The translations under genes and the position numbers were made by a program. From DATFXF01 sp035258565 (lineage in GTDB: Bacteria; Acidobacteriota; Terriglobia; Acidiferrales; UBA7541): a stretch of DNA of 13,580 bases. Shown in pieces: positions 7,170 to 13,580 of the stretch. The first letter of the stretch is position 1. Each line of letters starts with the position of its first letter. The stretch is from positions 1 through 13,580 of the forward strand of contig DATFXF010000260.1 in assembly GCA_035258565.1 (NCBI GenBank), in the 5' to 3' direction. Under the pieces are notes generated by a model. That model had not been told where the DNA came from, did not search any database, and saw only the letters and a list, made by a program, of their open reading frames with translations.

Positions 7170-9998
7170 ATGAAGGACGGTCTGCGCATGCGGCTGGGCG
7201 CGGTGACGCTGGCGCTGGCGACGGTGGCAGCGGTTGTCTTCGGATTCCTGAACTTCCACCAGCGGGCACGTTTCGATACCCCCGACGACGGCGTTTCCTG
7301 GCTAGACACCGCTCCGGGCGTGCAGGCTTGGCACCTTTCCGCGAACTCTCCGGCCGTCAAGGCCGGAATCAAACCAGGCGATTATCTCCACTCAATCAAC
7401 GGCGTAAGAATTCGCCGCGCCGTGGAGGTGACCGAACGGCTGTGGCGGCTCGGTCTGTGGACGCAGGTGCGCTATCGGATTGAGCGCAACGGGCAGGGGT
7501 TTGAGACTTCTGTGGTCACGGCCCCGGCGGAGAAGCCGTTCTCGATCGAAAACTACTTGCGGATCGTTGGGCTGCTCTATCTGTTCATCGGTCTGTTTAT
7601 TTTCGCGCGACGCTGGAACGCCTCGCGGGCGGTACACTTCTACATTTTCTGCCTGGTCTCCTTCGTCCTCTATTCGTTCCACTACACCGGTAAGCTGAGC
7701 ACATTCGATTGGGAGATCTATTGGGCCAACATTGTCGCCCGGCTTCTCCAGCCGGCCTTGCTGGTGCACTTCGCGCTGGTGTTTCCCGAGCGGAGCGGGG
7801 CCACCGGGCGAGCTCACCTGGGGAGGCTGCTCGCGGTCTACTCCTTACCGGTGATTCTGCTCCTGCTCCATATCGGCGTGGCCACGCAGGCGCTCGGCTT
7901 TGTGCCCTGGCTGGGCTCCCGCATTCTTCTCGATCAGCTGGAACTCGGTTACCTGGGCTTATACTTCCTGGCTGCGGCGCTGGCGTTCCTGGGGAGCTGC
8001 CGTCGCGTGCCGAGTGGCGTCCTGCGCCAGCAATTGAAATGGGTGACCGGCGGGACGCTCGCGGGCATTGGCCCGTTTTTGCTCTGCTACATCCTGCCCT
8101 TCTTCCTCGGCGTTGTGCCGCGGCCGTGGATGAAACTCTCGGCGCTCTCGCTGGCCCTGATTCCGCTGTGTTTTGGCTATGCCATCATCCGCTACCGGCT
8201 CATGGACGTGGACATTATCTTCAAGCGCGGCCTGGCTTACACGGCGGCCACCGCCGGCGTCGTGGCCGTCTACTTTGCGCTAGTCGGATTGATCGGTCAC
8301 CTGTTCAATACCGCTTGGCCGACAGGCACCGCCGGCAACATCATCGCCATCGTCGTCACCGCGTTTCTTTTCCTCCCCTTCCGTGATTGGATCCAGGCGC
8401 GGCTGGACCGCTTCTTCTACCGCGATCGCCTCGACTACCGGCGGACGCTGATCGAATTCGGCCGCACGCTAACGAACGAAGTGCGCCTCGAGCCGATGCT
8501 GGGCTCGGTGATGGACCGCATCTCACAGACGCTGCTGGTGGACCGGCTGGCCATCTTTTTGGCGGACCCGGCGCAGCCCGGTCGGCTGCAGCTGGCGCGC
8601 TCGATGGGGGTGAACTTCACCGAGTGGCTGGATCTGAGCTTCCTGGCTCCCGAGGGACGAGCGTTTGCCCGCGGCTACCTGTTCTACGAATCGCCGCGCT
8701 CGGCGACAGAAGCCCCGGCCTCGGTCCGCCGTACGCTCGAGCAGCTGGACCTGAACTACTTCATTCCCTGCCGGATTCGCGAGCACACCGTGGCCATTAT
8801 CGGGCTCGGCAAGACGGTGGACGGCGATTTCCTATCGAGCGAAGACCTGGAGTTGCTGTTCACGATTGCCGGCTATGTCGCCATTGCCATCGACAATGCG
8901 CAGCTCTACAGCTCGCTCGAGCAAAAAGCGGCGCAGATCGAGCGGCTGAAGGACTTCAGCGAAAACATCGTCGAGTCGCTGAATGTGGGCGTGCTAGCGG
9001 TGGATCTCGAGGGGCGCGTCGAATCCTGGAACACGCAGCTCGAGCAGATGATCGGCGTGCCGCGCCGCGAGGCGGTAGGCCGCAAGCTCGAAGAAGTCTT
9101 GCCGCCTGACCTGGTCGCTGAAGTGGCCGCCCGCGCCGGCGCCGAGCATGTCTCGAGCATCTACAAGTTCCATTTCCGCAACCTTACCGGTCGGCCGCTT
9201 GTGGTCAACGTCTCGATCGCACCGCTGGTGGGCAAGGCGGGCCAGCGTATTGGGCGACTGATCCTGCTCGACGACACCACGCAGCGCGTGCGCCTGGAAG
9301 AGCAGTTGCTGCAGACCGAGAAACTCACCTCGCTCGGCCTGCTGGCGGCCGGCGTGGCGCACGAGGTGAATACGCCCCTGGCGGTGATCTCCAATTACAT
9401 CCAGATGCTCGCGAAACAGTTGCCCGGCGACGACCCGCGCCACAAGCTGATCGGGAAAATCGTGAAGCAGACCTTCCGTGCCAGCGAAATTGTCAACAAT
9501 CTGCTGAACTTTTCGCGTACTGGAGCCGCCGAATTCAGCGAGGTGAATCTGAACAAGGTCCTCGAAGAAACCCTTTCGCTTGTCTCCCATCCGTTCCGGA
9601 CCGCGCGCGTGAGCGTCATCAAGACGCTCCAGGGGAATTTGCCGCCGGTGCTGGGCTCGCCCAATCGGCTTCAGCAGGTCTTCCTCAATCTGTTCATGAA
9701 CGCGCGCGATGCGATGCCGAGTGGCGGCATGGTGGAAGTGCGCACCGCGGCCAACAACGGCTACGTCGAGGTCGAGGTCACCGATACGGGGATCGGCATC
9801 GCGGACGAAAACCTGCATCGCATCTTCGACCCGTTCTTCACCACCAAATCCTCCGGGAGAGGCACCGGATTGGGCCTTTCGGTCAGCTACGGAATCATCA
9901 AGGAGCACCTAGGCAAGATCGAAGTGCGCTCCACCCCCGGCAAGGGCACGTCCTTCCGCCTGGAATTCCCCGTGGCCCGGAAAGCAGTCCATGTCTAA
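7170..9998 (+). CDS. membrane histidine kinase with periplasmic PDZ, multi-TM, GAF and PAS domains
   Basis: This 942-residue sensor kinase should phosphorylate the response regulator encoded next to it. A TM segment (about 9-28) follows a basic N-terminus. A PDZ domain follows (about 46-116, with SPAVKAGIKPGDYLHSINGV at 60-79), then about nine further TM segments (130-146, 154-172, 184-205, 217-242, 256-276, 292-315, 321-342, 353-378, 388-404). Arg/Lys-rich loops on alternate sides fit N-in topology, a periplasmic PDZ and a cytoplasmic C-terminus. Next come FYRDRLDYRRTL (416-427), a GAF-like domain (about 430-580), a PAS domain (about 595-705), HisKA with phospho-acceptor His731 in HEVNTP, and HATPase with N-box Asn844, DTGIGI (872-877), FDPFFTT (886-892) and GRGTGLGL (896-903). 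All catalytic boxes look intact, of the NtrB-like class. AGGA lies seven bases before the ATG. The C-terminus overlaps the next gene by 8 nt. Confidence 0.93.
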   Translation: MKDGLRMRLGAVTLALATVAAVVFGFLNFHQRARFDTPDDGVSWLDTAPGVQAWHLSANSPAVKAGIKPGDYLHSINGVRIRRAVEVTERLWRLGLWTQVRYRIERNGQGFETSVVTAPAEKPFSIENYLRIVGLLYLFIGLFIFARRWNASRAVHFYIFCLVSFVLYSFHYTGKLSTFDWEIYWANIVARLLQPALLVHFALVFPERSGATGRAHLGRLLAVYSLPVILLLLHIGVATQALGFVPWLGSRILLDQLELGYLGLYFLAAALAFLGSCRRVPSGVLRQQLKWVTGGTLAGIGPFLLCYILPFFLGVVPRPWMKLSALSLALIPLCFGYAIIRYRLMDVDIIFKRGLAYTAATAGVVAVYFALVGLIGHLFNTAWPTGTAGNIIAIVVTAFLFLPFRDWIQARLDRFFYRDRLDYRRTLIEFGRTLTNEVRLEPMLGSVMDRISQTLLVDRLAIFLADPAQPGRLQLARSMGVNFTEWLDLSFLAPEGRAFARGYLFYESPRSATEAPASVRRTLEQLDLNYFIPCRIREHTVAIIGLGKTVDGDFLSSEDLELLFTIAGYVAIAIDNAQLYSSLEQKAAQIERLKDFSENIVESLNVGVLAVDLEGRVESWNTQLEQMIGVPRREAVGRKLEEVLPPDLVAEVAARAGAEHVSSIYKFHFRNLTGRPLVVNVSIAPLVGKAGQRIGRLILLDDTTQRVRLEEQLLQTEKLTSLGLLAAGVAHEVNTPLAVISNYIQMLAKQLPGDDPRHKLIGKIVKQTFRASEIVNNLLNFSRTGAAEFSEVNLNKVLEETLSLVSHPFRTARVSVIKTLQGNLPPVLGSPNRLQQVFLNLFMNARDAMPSGGMVEVRTAANNGYVEVEVTDTGIGIADENLHRIFDPFFTTKSSGRGTGLGLSVSYGIIKEHLGKIEVRSTPGKGTSFRLEFPVARKAVHV

Positions 9999-11478
9999 GG
10001 GCTCTATCCTGGTCGTAGATGACGAGGCAGAAATCCGCGAAAGCCTGGAAGCGCTGCTGAGCTCGGAAGGCTACGGCGTCACGGGCGCGGAAACCGGCGA
10101 AGCCGGCCTCGCCAAGCTCGAAGAGCAGCCCTTCGATCTGCTGCTACTGGACGTCAGCCTGCCCGACCGAAATGGCCTCGAACTGCTACGCGAAATCCGC
10201 CAGCGTGACCCTCATCTCTCGGTGGTGCTGATCACGGCCTACGGCTCGATCGATATGGCGCGGGCCGCGTTCAAGAGCGGCGCGCAGGACTACATCACCA
10301 AGCCGTGGTCAAACGACGAGCTGCTTCGGCAGGTGGCCCAGGCCGTCGAGGGCCGGCGGCTGCGTGAGGAGAACGTCCAACTGAAGCGCGCGCTCAAGCA
10401 GCGCTACAACTTCCCCAACATCATCGGCAAGAGCGACAACATGCTGGCCGTGCTCGACTTGGTGACGCAGGTGGCGCCTTCGCGCTCAACCGTTTTGATC
10501 ACCGGCGAAAGCGGCACGGGCAAGGAATTAATCGCCAAAGCCATCCATTCCGCCTCCCCGCGCGCCGACAAGGCCTTCGTACCGGTGAATACGGGGTCCA
10601 TCCCGGTGGATTTGCTCGAATCGCAGCTCTTCGGACACATCAAGGGCGCCTTCACGAGCGCGGTGGCCTCGAAGAAAGGCCTGTTCGAGGTGGCTGACCA
10701 GGGCACCATCTTCTTCGACGAGATCTCCACGGTCAGCCCGGAAACGCAGGCCAAGCTGCTGCGCGTGATTCAGGAGCGCGAATTCATGCGCTTGGGCGGC
10801 ACCGACACAATCAAGGTGGACGTCCGCATCCTGGCCGCCTCGAACGTGGACCTGCTGGCCTTGGTCCGCGAGGGTCACTTCCGCGAAGACCTCTATCACC
10901 GGCTCAACGTCATCGCCCTGCATCTGCCGCCGCTGCGGGACCGCAAGGAAGATACCCCGCTGCTGATCGAACACTTCTTGGAGCGCTACTGCGCGGAAAA
11001 CGGCAGGCCGTCGTGCCGCTTTACGCACGCGGCCATGAAGCTGCTCATCGACTACGACTGGCCGGGCAACGTCCGCGAGCTCGAAAACGTGGTGGAGCGC
11101 GCGGTCGTGCTCTCCACCTCGGAGCTGATAGATGCTGACCTGCTGCCGGAAACGGTTCGCACCAAGGAGATCGTGAAGGGCGTGCGCCTGCACCTTGCCG
11201 AGTTTATGCCGCTGCTGCGGGGCGAGCCCGGCGCCCGCGGCGGTGCCGACCATTCGCAGCCCTCGCTCTTCGAGATCATGGAAGAGGTCGAGCGGCGGAT
11301 CATCGTGGACATGCTGGAGCGCACGGGATGGAATCAAACCGAGGCCGCGGAGCGCTTCCAGATCCCGCTTTCGACGCTCAACCAGAAGATCAAGCGCCTA
11401 GGGATCGAGACTCGCCGACGCGGCCCCGGCCGCGCCGCTGCGGCCGACGATGCCGTCGCTCACACCGCCGGCAAGTAG
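9991..11478 (+). CDS. NtrC-family sigma54-dependent response regulator (GAFTSA variant)
   Basis: This 495-residue transcription activator should drive open-complex formation by sigma54 RNA polymerase when phosphorylated. The receiver domain (about 5-120) has the acidic pair Asp10/Asp11, phospho-acceptor Asp54, Thr82 and Lys104. The AAA+ domain (about 142-385) has Walker A GESGTGKE (172-179), loop 1 GAFTSA (219-224), Walker B IFFDE (240-244), Asn285, the arginine-finger region FREDLYHRL (297-305) and WPGNVRELENV (357-367). A linker of about 40 residues leads to a Fis-type helix-turn-helix (about 432-472: GWNQTEAAERFQIPLSTLNQ). Loop 1 has Ser where most family members have the second Gly of GAFTGA. 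The ATG overlaps the kinase stop as ATGTCTAA, so translation is coupled and the kinase is the cognate partner. Target genes are not identified; the candidate promoter at 7100 is one possibility. Confidence 0.95.
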   Translation: MSKGSILVVDDEAEIRESLEALLSSEGYGVTGAETGEAGLAKLEEQPFDLLLLDVSLPDRNGLELLREIRQRDPHLSVVLITAYGSIDMARAAFKSGAQDYITKPWSNDELLRQVAQAVEGRRLREENVQLKRALKQRYNFPNIIGKSDNMLAVLDLVTQVAPSRSTVLITGESGTGKELIAKAIHSASPRADKAFVPVNTGSIPVDLLESQLFGHIKGAFTSAVASKKGLFEVADQGTIFFDEISTVSPETQAKLLRVIQEREFMRLGGTDTIKVDVRILAASNVDLLALVREGHFREDLYHRLNVIALHLPPLRDRKEDTPLLIEHFLERYCAENGRPSCRFTHAAMKLLIDYDWPGNVRELENVVERAVVLSTSELIDADLLPETVRTKEIVKGVRLHLAEFMPLLRGEPGARGGADHSQPSLFEIMEEVERRIIVDMLERTGWNQTEAAERFQIPLSTLNQKIKRLGIETRRRGPGRAAAADDAVAHTAGK

Positions 11479-11620
11479 CCCCTGCCTCCCTGACACCCGA
11501 TCGTGGTTTCCGTTACGTCAGCGCCGGGATCATCCGCCGGATTTACTTTTCCGATGAACCGTGAAGGCACGTTGCTGCGAGTCCGACGCGCAAGCCGTAG
11601 AATAGTCGAGGTACGAGGGC
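11479..11620 (+). other. intergenic region upstream of the PilZ-like gene
   Basis: The 142 nt after the regulator contain CCGG-N9-CCGG (11524-11540) followed by ATTTACTTTT, at best a weak terminator. A -10-like TAGAAT lies at 11598-11603, and the nearest -35-like TTGCTG (11572-11577) is 20 nt upstream, too far for a good promoter. I see nothing stronger here. Confidence 0.4.
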
Positions 11621-12826
11621 GTGGGGAAAGATTACGCAATACGCCTCAAGTGTCCGCACGGGGACGAGGATCACTGGGTTGTCCTCCAGAACCGGGAGGA
11701 AACCCTGCCCCAAATTCTGAACACTCCATGGGATTTTGAGTGCTCCTTGCACGGCGTCCAGCGAGAGATCCCCATCGAAGCCAGCGAGGGGGCAGGGCCC
11801 GTGGCCTCGAGAGCCCAGCCGCAGCCAGCCCGGCCCAGCCCGGATCCGATGCCCCAGCGCTTGGGCAAGCGTTTGCCGCTGCGCGTGCTGGTGTTGGTCT
11901 CGAGCGCGCCCGGCCGGAACGATGCCTTCCAGGAGGAATGTTCCACGCTGCTTGTCAATGCCGGGGGAGGGCTGATTGCGCTCAGCACCGCGGTGGAACT
12001 GGGCGAGAGACTTCGCGTCATCAACAAAGCCACTCGAGAAGAGGAAACGTGCCGCGTGGCCTATGTCGGGCCCCTGGTGGGAGGAAGGGCCCGCGTGGGC
12101 GTCGCCTTCCATTGCCCGTTACCCGACTTTTGGAAGACCCATCAACCCGAGCACCGAATTCAGAAGGCCGTGCGCGTGTGGATCCGAGGGGAGGATCTCC
12201 GGGGCAACCCCTTCACGCAGAGCGCGCGGACGGTGGACATCAGCCGCCAGGGGGCGCGGCTCGACGGAGTCGGTTATCTTACGCAGCCGGGTAAGATCAT
12301 TGAGGTGAGACGCCTCTGGCACAAGGCCCTCTATCGTGTCGTCTGGACTGGGCAGATTGGCACGCCCGAGGCGAATCAGATCGGGATCTCCTCGGTAGAA
12401 CCGACCAAGAACATCTGGGGGGTGCCTTTGCCGAATTCTCTAGGAACGGGGACCAGACCGGCAGCCACACCCTCGCTCGTGCTGGCGGAAGAAGACCCAC
12501 GCTGCGAACAAGCGGCCGAGGAAAGGCGTTCCCCCCTCCAGAGCCCGCCCTCGGTCTCTAATGTTCTCGTTGCCGTCAGGTGGGTCAACCGGGAAGGTGC
12601 CAGCCAGGAAGAAAAGGCCACTGCCCGTGTGGTCAGCGAGCGCGGATGCGTCGTGCCGATGAGGGCTGCACTGGTTGAGGGAGAGACACTGGAGCTGGTG
12701 AATCACTCGAACGGAAGGATTTCCACGGCCAAGGTGATCTGGTGTGGCGCCATCGATCGAGACGGCCGCCAGCAAGTTGCGATTGAGCTCGACAGATCTG
12801 ACCCGCAATTCTGGAGCGCCGCTTAG
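11621..12826 (+). CDS. three tandem PilZ-like domains with a Cys/His N-terminal module
   Basis: This 401-residue soluble protein has no signal peptide. The N-terminus (about 5-52) carries CPH (11-13) and CSLH (41-44), a CxH...CxxH arrangement that could bind one zinc, and ends GVQREIPIE. A Pro/Ala linker follows. I can align three PilZ-like repeats of similar length by eye: about 84-171, 179-266 and 313-398. Each has a V-x-V opening strand, a VNAGGG, VDISRQG or VVSERG turn, a G-x-x-L/I-x-V stretch, an A-x-V-x-W/Y-x-G strand and a closing FW or IWG. Only repeat 2 keeps the DxSxxG half of the c-di-GMP motif (DISRQG, 206-211), and none has a clear RxxxR. Binding of c-di-GMP is therefore doubtful, and a structural or protein-binding role is as likely. 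GTG 11621 is preferred because the family-like IRLKCPHG begins at once and GAGG lies nine bases upstream. It follows the regulator on the same strand. Confidence 0.75.
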   Translation: MGKDYAIRLKCPHGDEDHWVVLQNREETLPQILNTPWDFECSLHGVQREIPIEASEGAGPVASRAQPQPARPSPDPMPQRLGKRLPLRVLVLVSSAPGRNDAFQEECSTLLVNAGGGLIALSTAVELGERLRVINKATREEETCRVAYVGPLVGGRARVGVAFHCPLPDFWKTHQPEHRIQKAVRVWIRGEDLRGNPFTQSARTVDISRQGARLDGVGYLTQPGKIIEVRRLWHKALYRVVWTGQIGTPEANQIGISSVEPTKNIWGVPLPNSLGTGTRPAATPSLVLAEEDPRCEQAAEERRSPLQSPPSVSNVLVAVRWVNREGASQEEKATARVVSERGCVVPMRAALVEGETLELVNHSNGRISTAKVIWCGAIDRDGRQQVAIELDRSDPQFWSAA

Positions 12827-13016
12827 CCTTCCTCTCCACAGGCGTTCCTTCGAGCCCAACTCGCCCTAGTCAGTGCATACTCAAAAGATTCCTCGCCGCA
12901 GTCACGTCCCGGTCCAAAAAGATAGCTGCACCCACCAGGCCGGAGTCTGGACACGAGCGAGGAGGCGGGCAGGACGACCCGTAGGGCCATCCCGCCCGCG
13001 AGAGGTAAGCCGCCCC
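12827..13016. other. convergent intergenic region with nested inverted repeats
   Basis: The 190 nt between two gene ends contain TCCTCGC (12890-12896) matching GCGAGGA (12957-12963), and a larger hairpin at 12965-12999. There is no tRNA and no credible gene; a + strand open frame here has no recognisable product and runs into the antisense of the next gene. Confidence 0.5.
12965..12999. terminator. hairpin between convergent genes, possible terminator
   Basis: GCGGGC (12965-12970) pairs with GCCCGC (12994-12999). After one A-C mismatch the stem continues GGA with TCC, and the loop contains CCC-GTA-GGG. It begins 17 nt beyond the stop codon of the minus-strand gene. No T-tract follows on either strand, so intrinsic termination is only a possibility. 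Confidence 0.35.
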
Positions 13017-13580
13017 CTATTCCGGGAATTGTTGCTCTTCCGGCGGCGGCTGTGGCGATTGCTGCTCCTGGGCCCGGCGCGGAGCGAGCGACTTGTTCAA
13101 CTGTTGGCTCTCCGGGGTAGCCGGCGTCGTACTCGCCGCTAGCTCAGAGAGCTTGTACTTCGGTTCGCTCACGTACCCAAGCACGCGATCCTTCTCGATT
13201 CGGTTGACGACGAGCTGAAGGGGCTGCGGGTAATCGCTCCGGTGGATCCACATTGGTTCGTACAGGTTCACTTTCCTCTTGTTGAGGCGGAAGTCATCCA
13301 CGAGCAACATCATGTCATAGGACTGGTGCTTCGTATCCGCCTTGCGCAACGCCAGGCTGATCGGCCCGACGCGCTGGAACTCCTTCGACTTCCCGAGTGC
13401 GAACTCGTAGAAGTTCCGCTCGCCGCGCTTCTGGAGCGCAACCACTTCGTCATGCGTTCGAGCAATCGAACCGTTCAGCTCGTCCCGCGTCGAACCGAGC
13501 TGTCCTTCGAGTTCCGAGCGATTCTTCTCGATCTCTTGCTGCGTGGCCTCGAGCTGCTTCTTGTGCTCGGCGAGCTGCGC
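13017..13580 (-). CDS. coiled-coil protein of unknown function, C-terminal part
   Basis: The reading frame is open from the right window edge to the TAG at 13017-13019, giving 187 visible residues with the N-terminus outside the window. The first 55 or so visible residues are Gln/Glu/Lys/Arg/Leu-rich with heptad-like spacing (LAEHKKQLQATEQEIEKN and onward), a likely coiled coil. A compact domain rich in beta-forming residues follows (RGERNFYEFALGKSKEFQRV ... YEPMWIHR ... LQLVVNRIEKDRVLGYVSEP). The tail is Pro/Gln/Glu-rich and probably disordered (QQSPQPPPEEQQ). An internal GTG at 13445 could be read as a start, but the coding character clearly continues upstream of it. I do not recognise the family. 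The full protein may be an envelope-associated coiled-coil protein, but the missing N-terminus prevents any decision on export. Confidence 0.75.
   Translation of the reverse strand, partial: AQLAEHKKQLEATQQEIEKNRSELEGQLGSTRDELNGSIARTHDEVVALQKRGERNFYEFALGKSKEFQRVGPISLALRKADTKHQSYDMMLLVDDFRLNKRKVNLYEPMWIHRSDYPQPLQLVVNRIEKDRVLGYVSEPKYKLSELAASTTPATPESQQLNKSLAPRRAQEQQSPQPPPEEQQFPE

Noticed and set aside
8994..9908. Minus-strand frame of 304 codons opposite the kinase (and a similar one at 10528-11337 opposite the regulator)
   Set aside because: Both lie antisense to strongly conserved catalytic domains, and their own translations have no recognisable motif.
12890..12963. 74-nt segment closed by a perfect 7-bp stem, similar in size to a tRNA
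   Set aside because: There is no T-loop GTTCRANNC, no D-arm consensus and no plausible anticodon arm on either strand.
12873..13142. + strand open frame of 89 codons after the PilZ-like gene
   Set aside because: It spans the hairpin-rich intergenic region and the antisense of the coiled-coil gene, is Arg-rich, and has no ribosome binding site of note.
13443..13445. Internal GTG as the start of the minus-strand coiled-coil gene
   Set aside because: The frame remains open to the window edge, and the upstream residues form a clear heptad-like coiled coil, so the gene begins beyond the window.

Overview
The window reads as a piece of chromosome from a GC-rich Gram-negative bacterium, most likely an acidobacterium. 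The evidence is the GWxTD-motif protein paired with a carboxypeptidase-regulatory-like/beta-barrel protein, PilZ-like repeats of the acidobacterial style, and a membrane PDZ histidine kinase paired with an NtrC-type regulator. The phylum is inferred from protein style; no database search was possible.

Layout. Positions 1-502 are the 3' end of a 23S rRNA, followed by a 269-nt spacer and a complete 5S rRNA (772-889), all on the + strand. Convergent to it on the minus strand is a two-gene unit: a periplasmic adaptor (HlyD/MacA type, 1748-3154) and a MacB/LolD-type ABC ATPase (980-1717). The membrane permease expected with this pair is absent. A 386-nt divergent intergenic region holds a good sigma70 promoter for the next + strand unit. 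That unit contains a secreted GWxTD-domain protein (start corrected to GTG 3541) and an exported beta-barrel protein (5254-6969), joined by a 6-nt gap.

After a 200-nt, locally AT-rich gap with a candidate sigma54 (-24/-12) promoter and two inverted repeats comes a tightly coupled two-component pair. The kinase is 942 residues long (TM, periplasmic PDZ, about nine more TM segments, GAF, PAS, HisKA, HATPase). It overlaps by 8 nt a 495-residue NtrC-type activator whose sigma54-contact loop reads GAFTSA instead of GAFTGA. Next is a protein with a CxH/CxxH N-terminus and three PilZ-like repeats (11621-12826), and finally the 3' part of a convergent coiled-coil gene of unknown function that runs off the right edge.

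How the parts may work together. The kinase places a PDZ domain in the periplasm and signals to a sigma54 activator, so an envelope signal probably controls sigma54-dependent genes. The immediately upstream unit encodes two exported envelope proteins, one ending in Phe-Gln-Phe, the kind of beta-barrel C-terminus that some PDZ stress sensors read. That link is a hypothesis, not something the sequence proves. No mobile element, CRISPR array, tRNA, phage gene or defence gene was seen.
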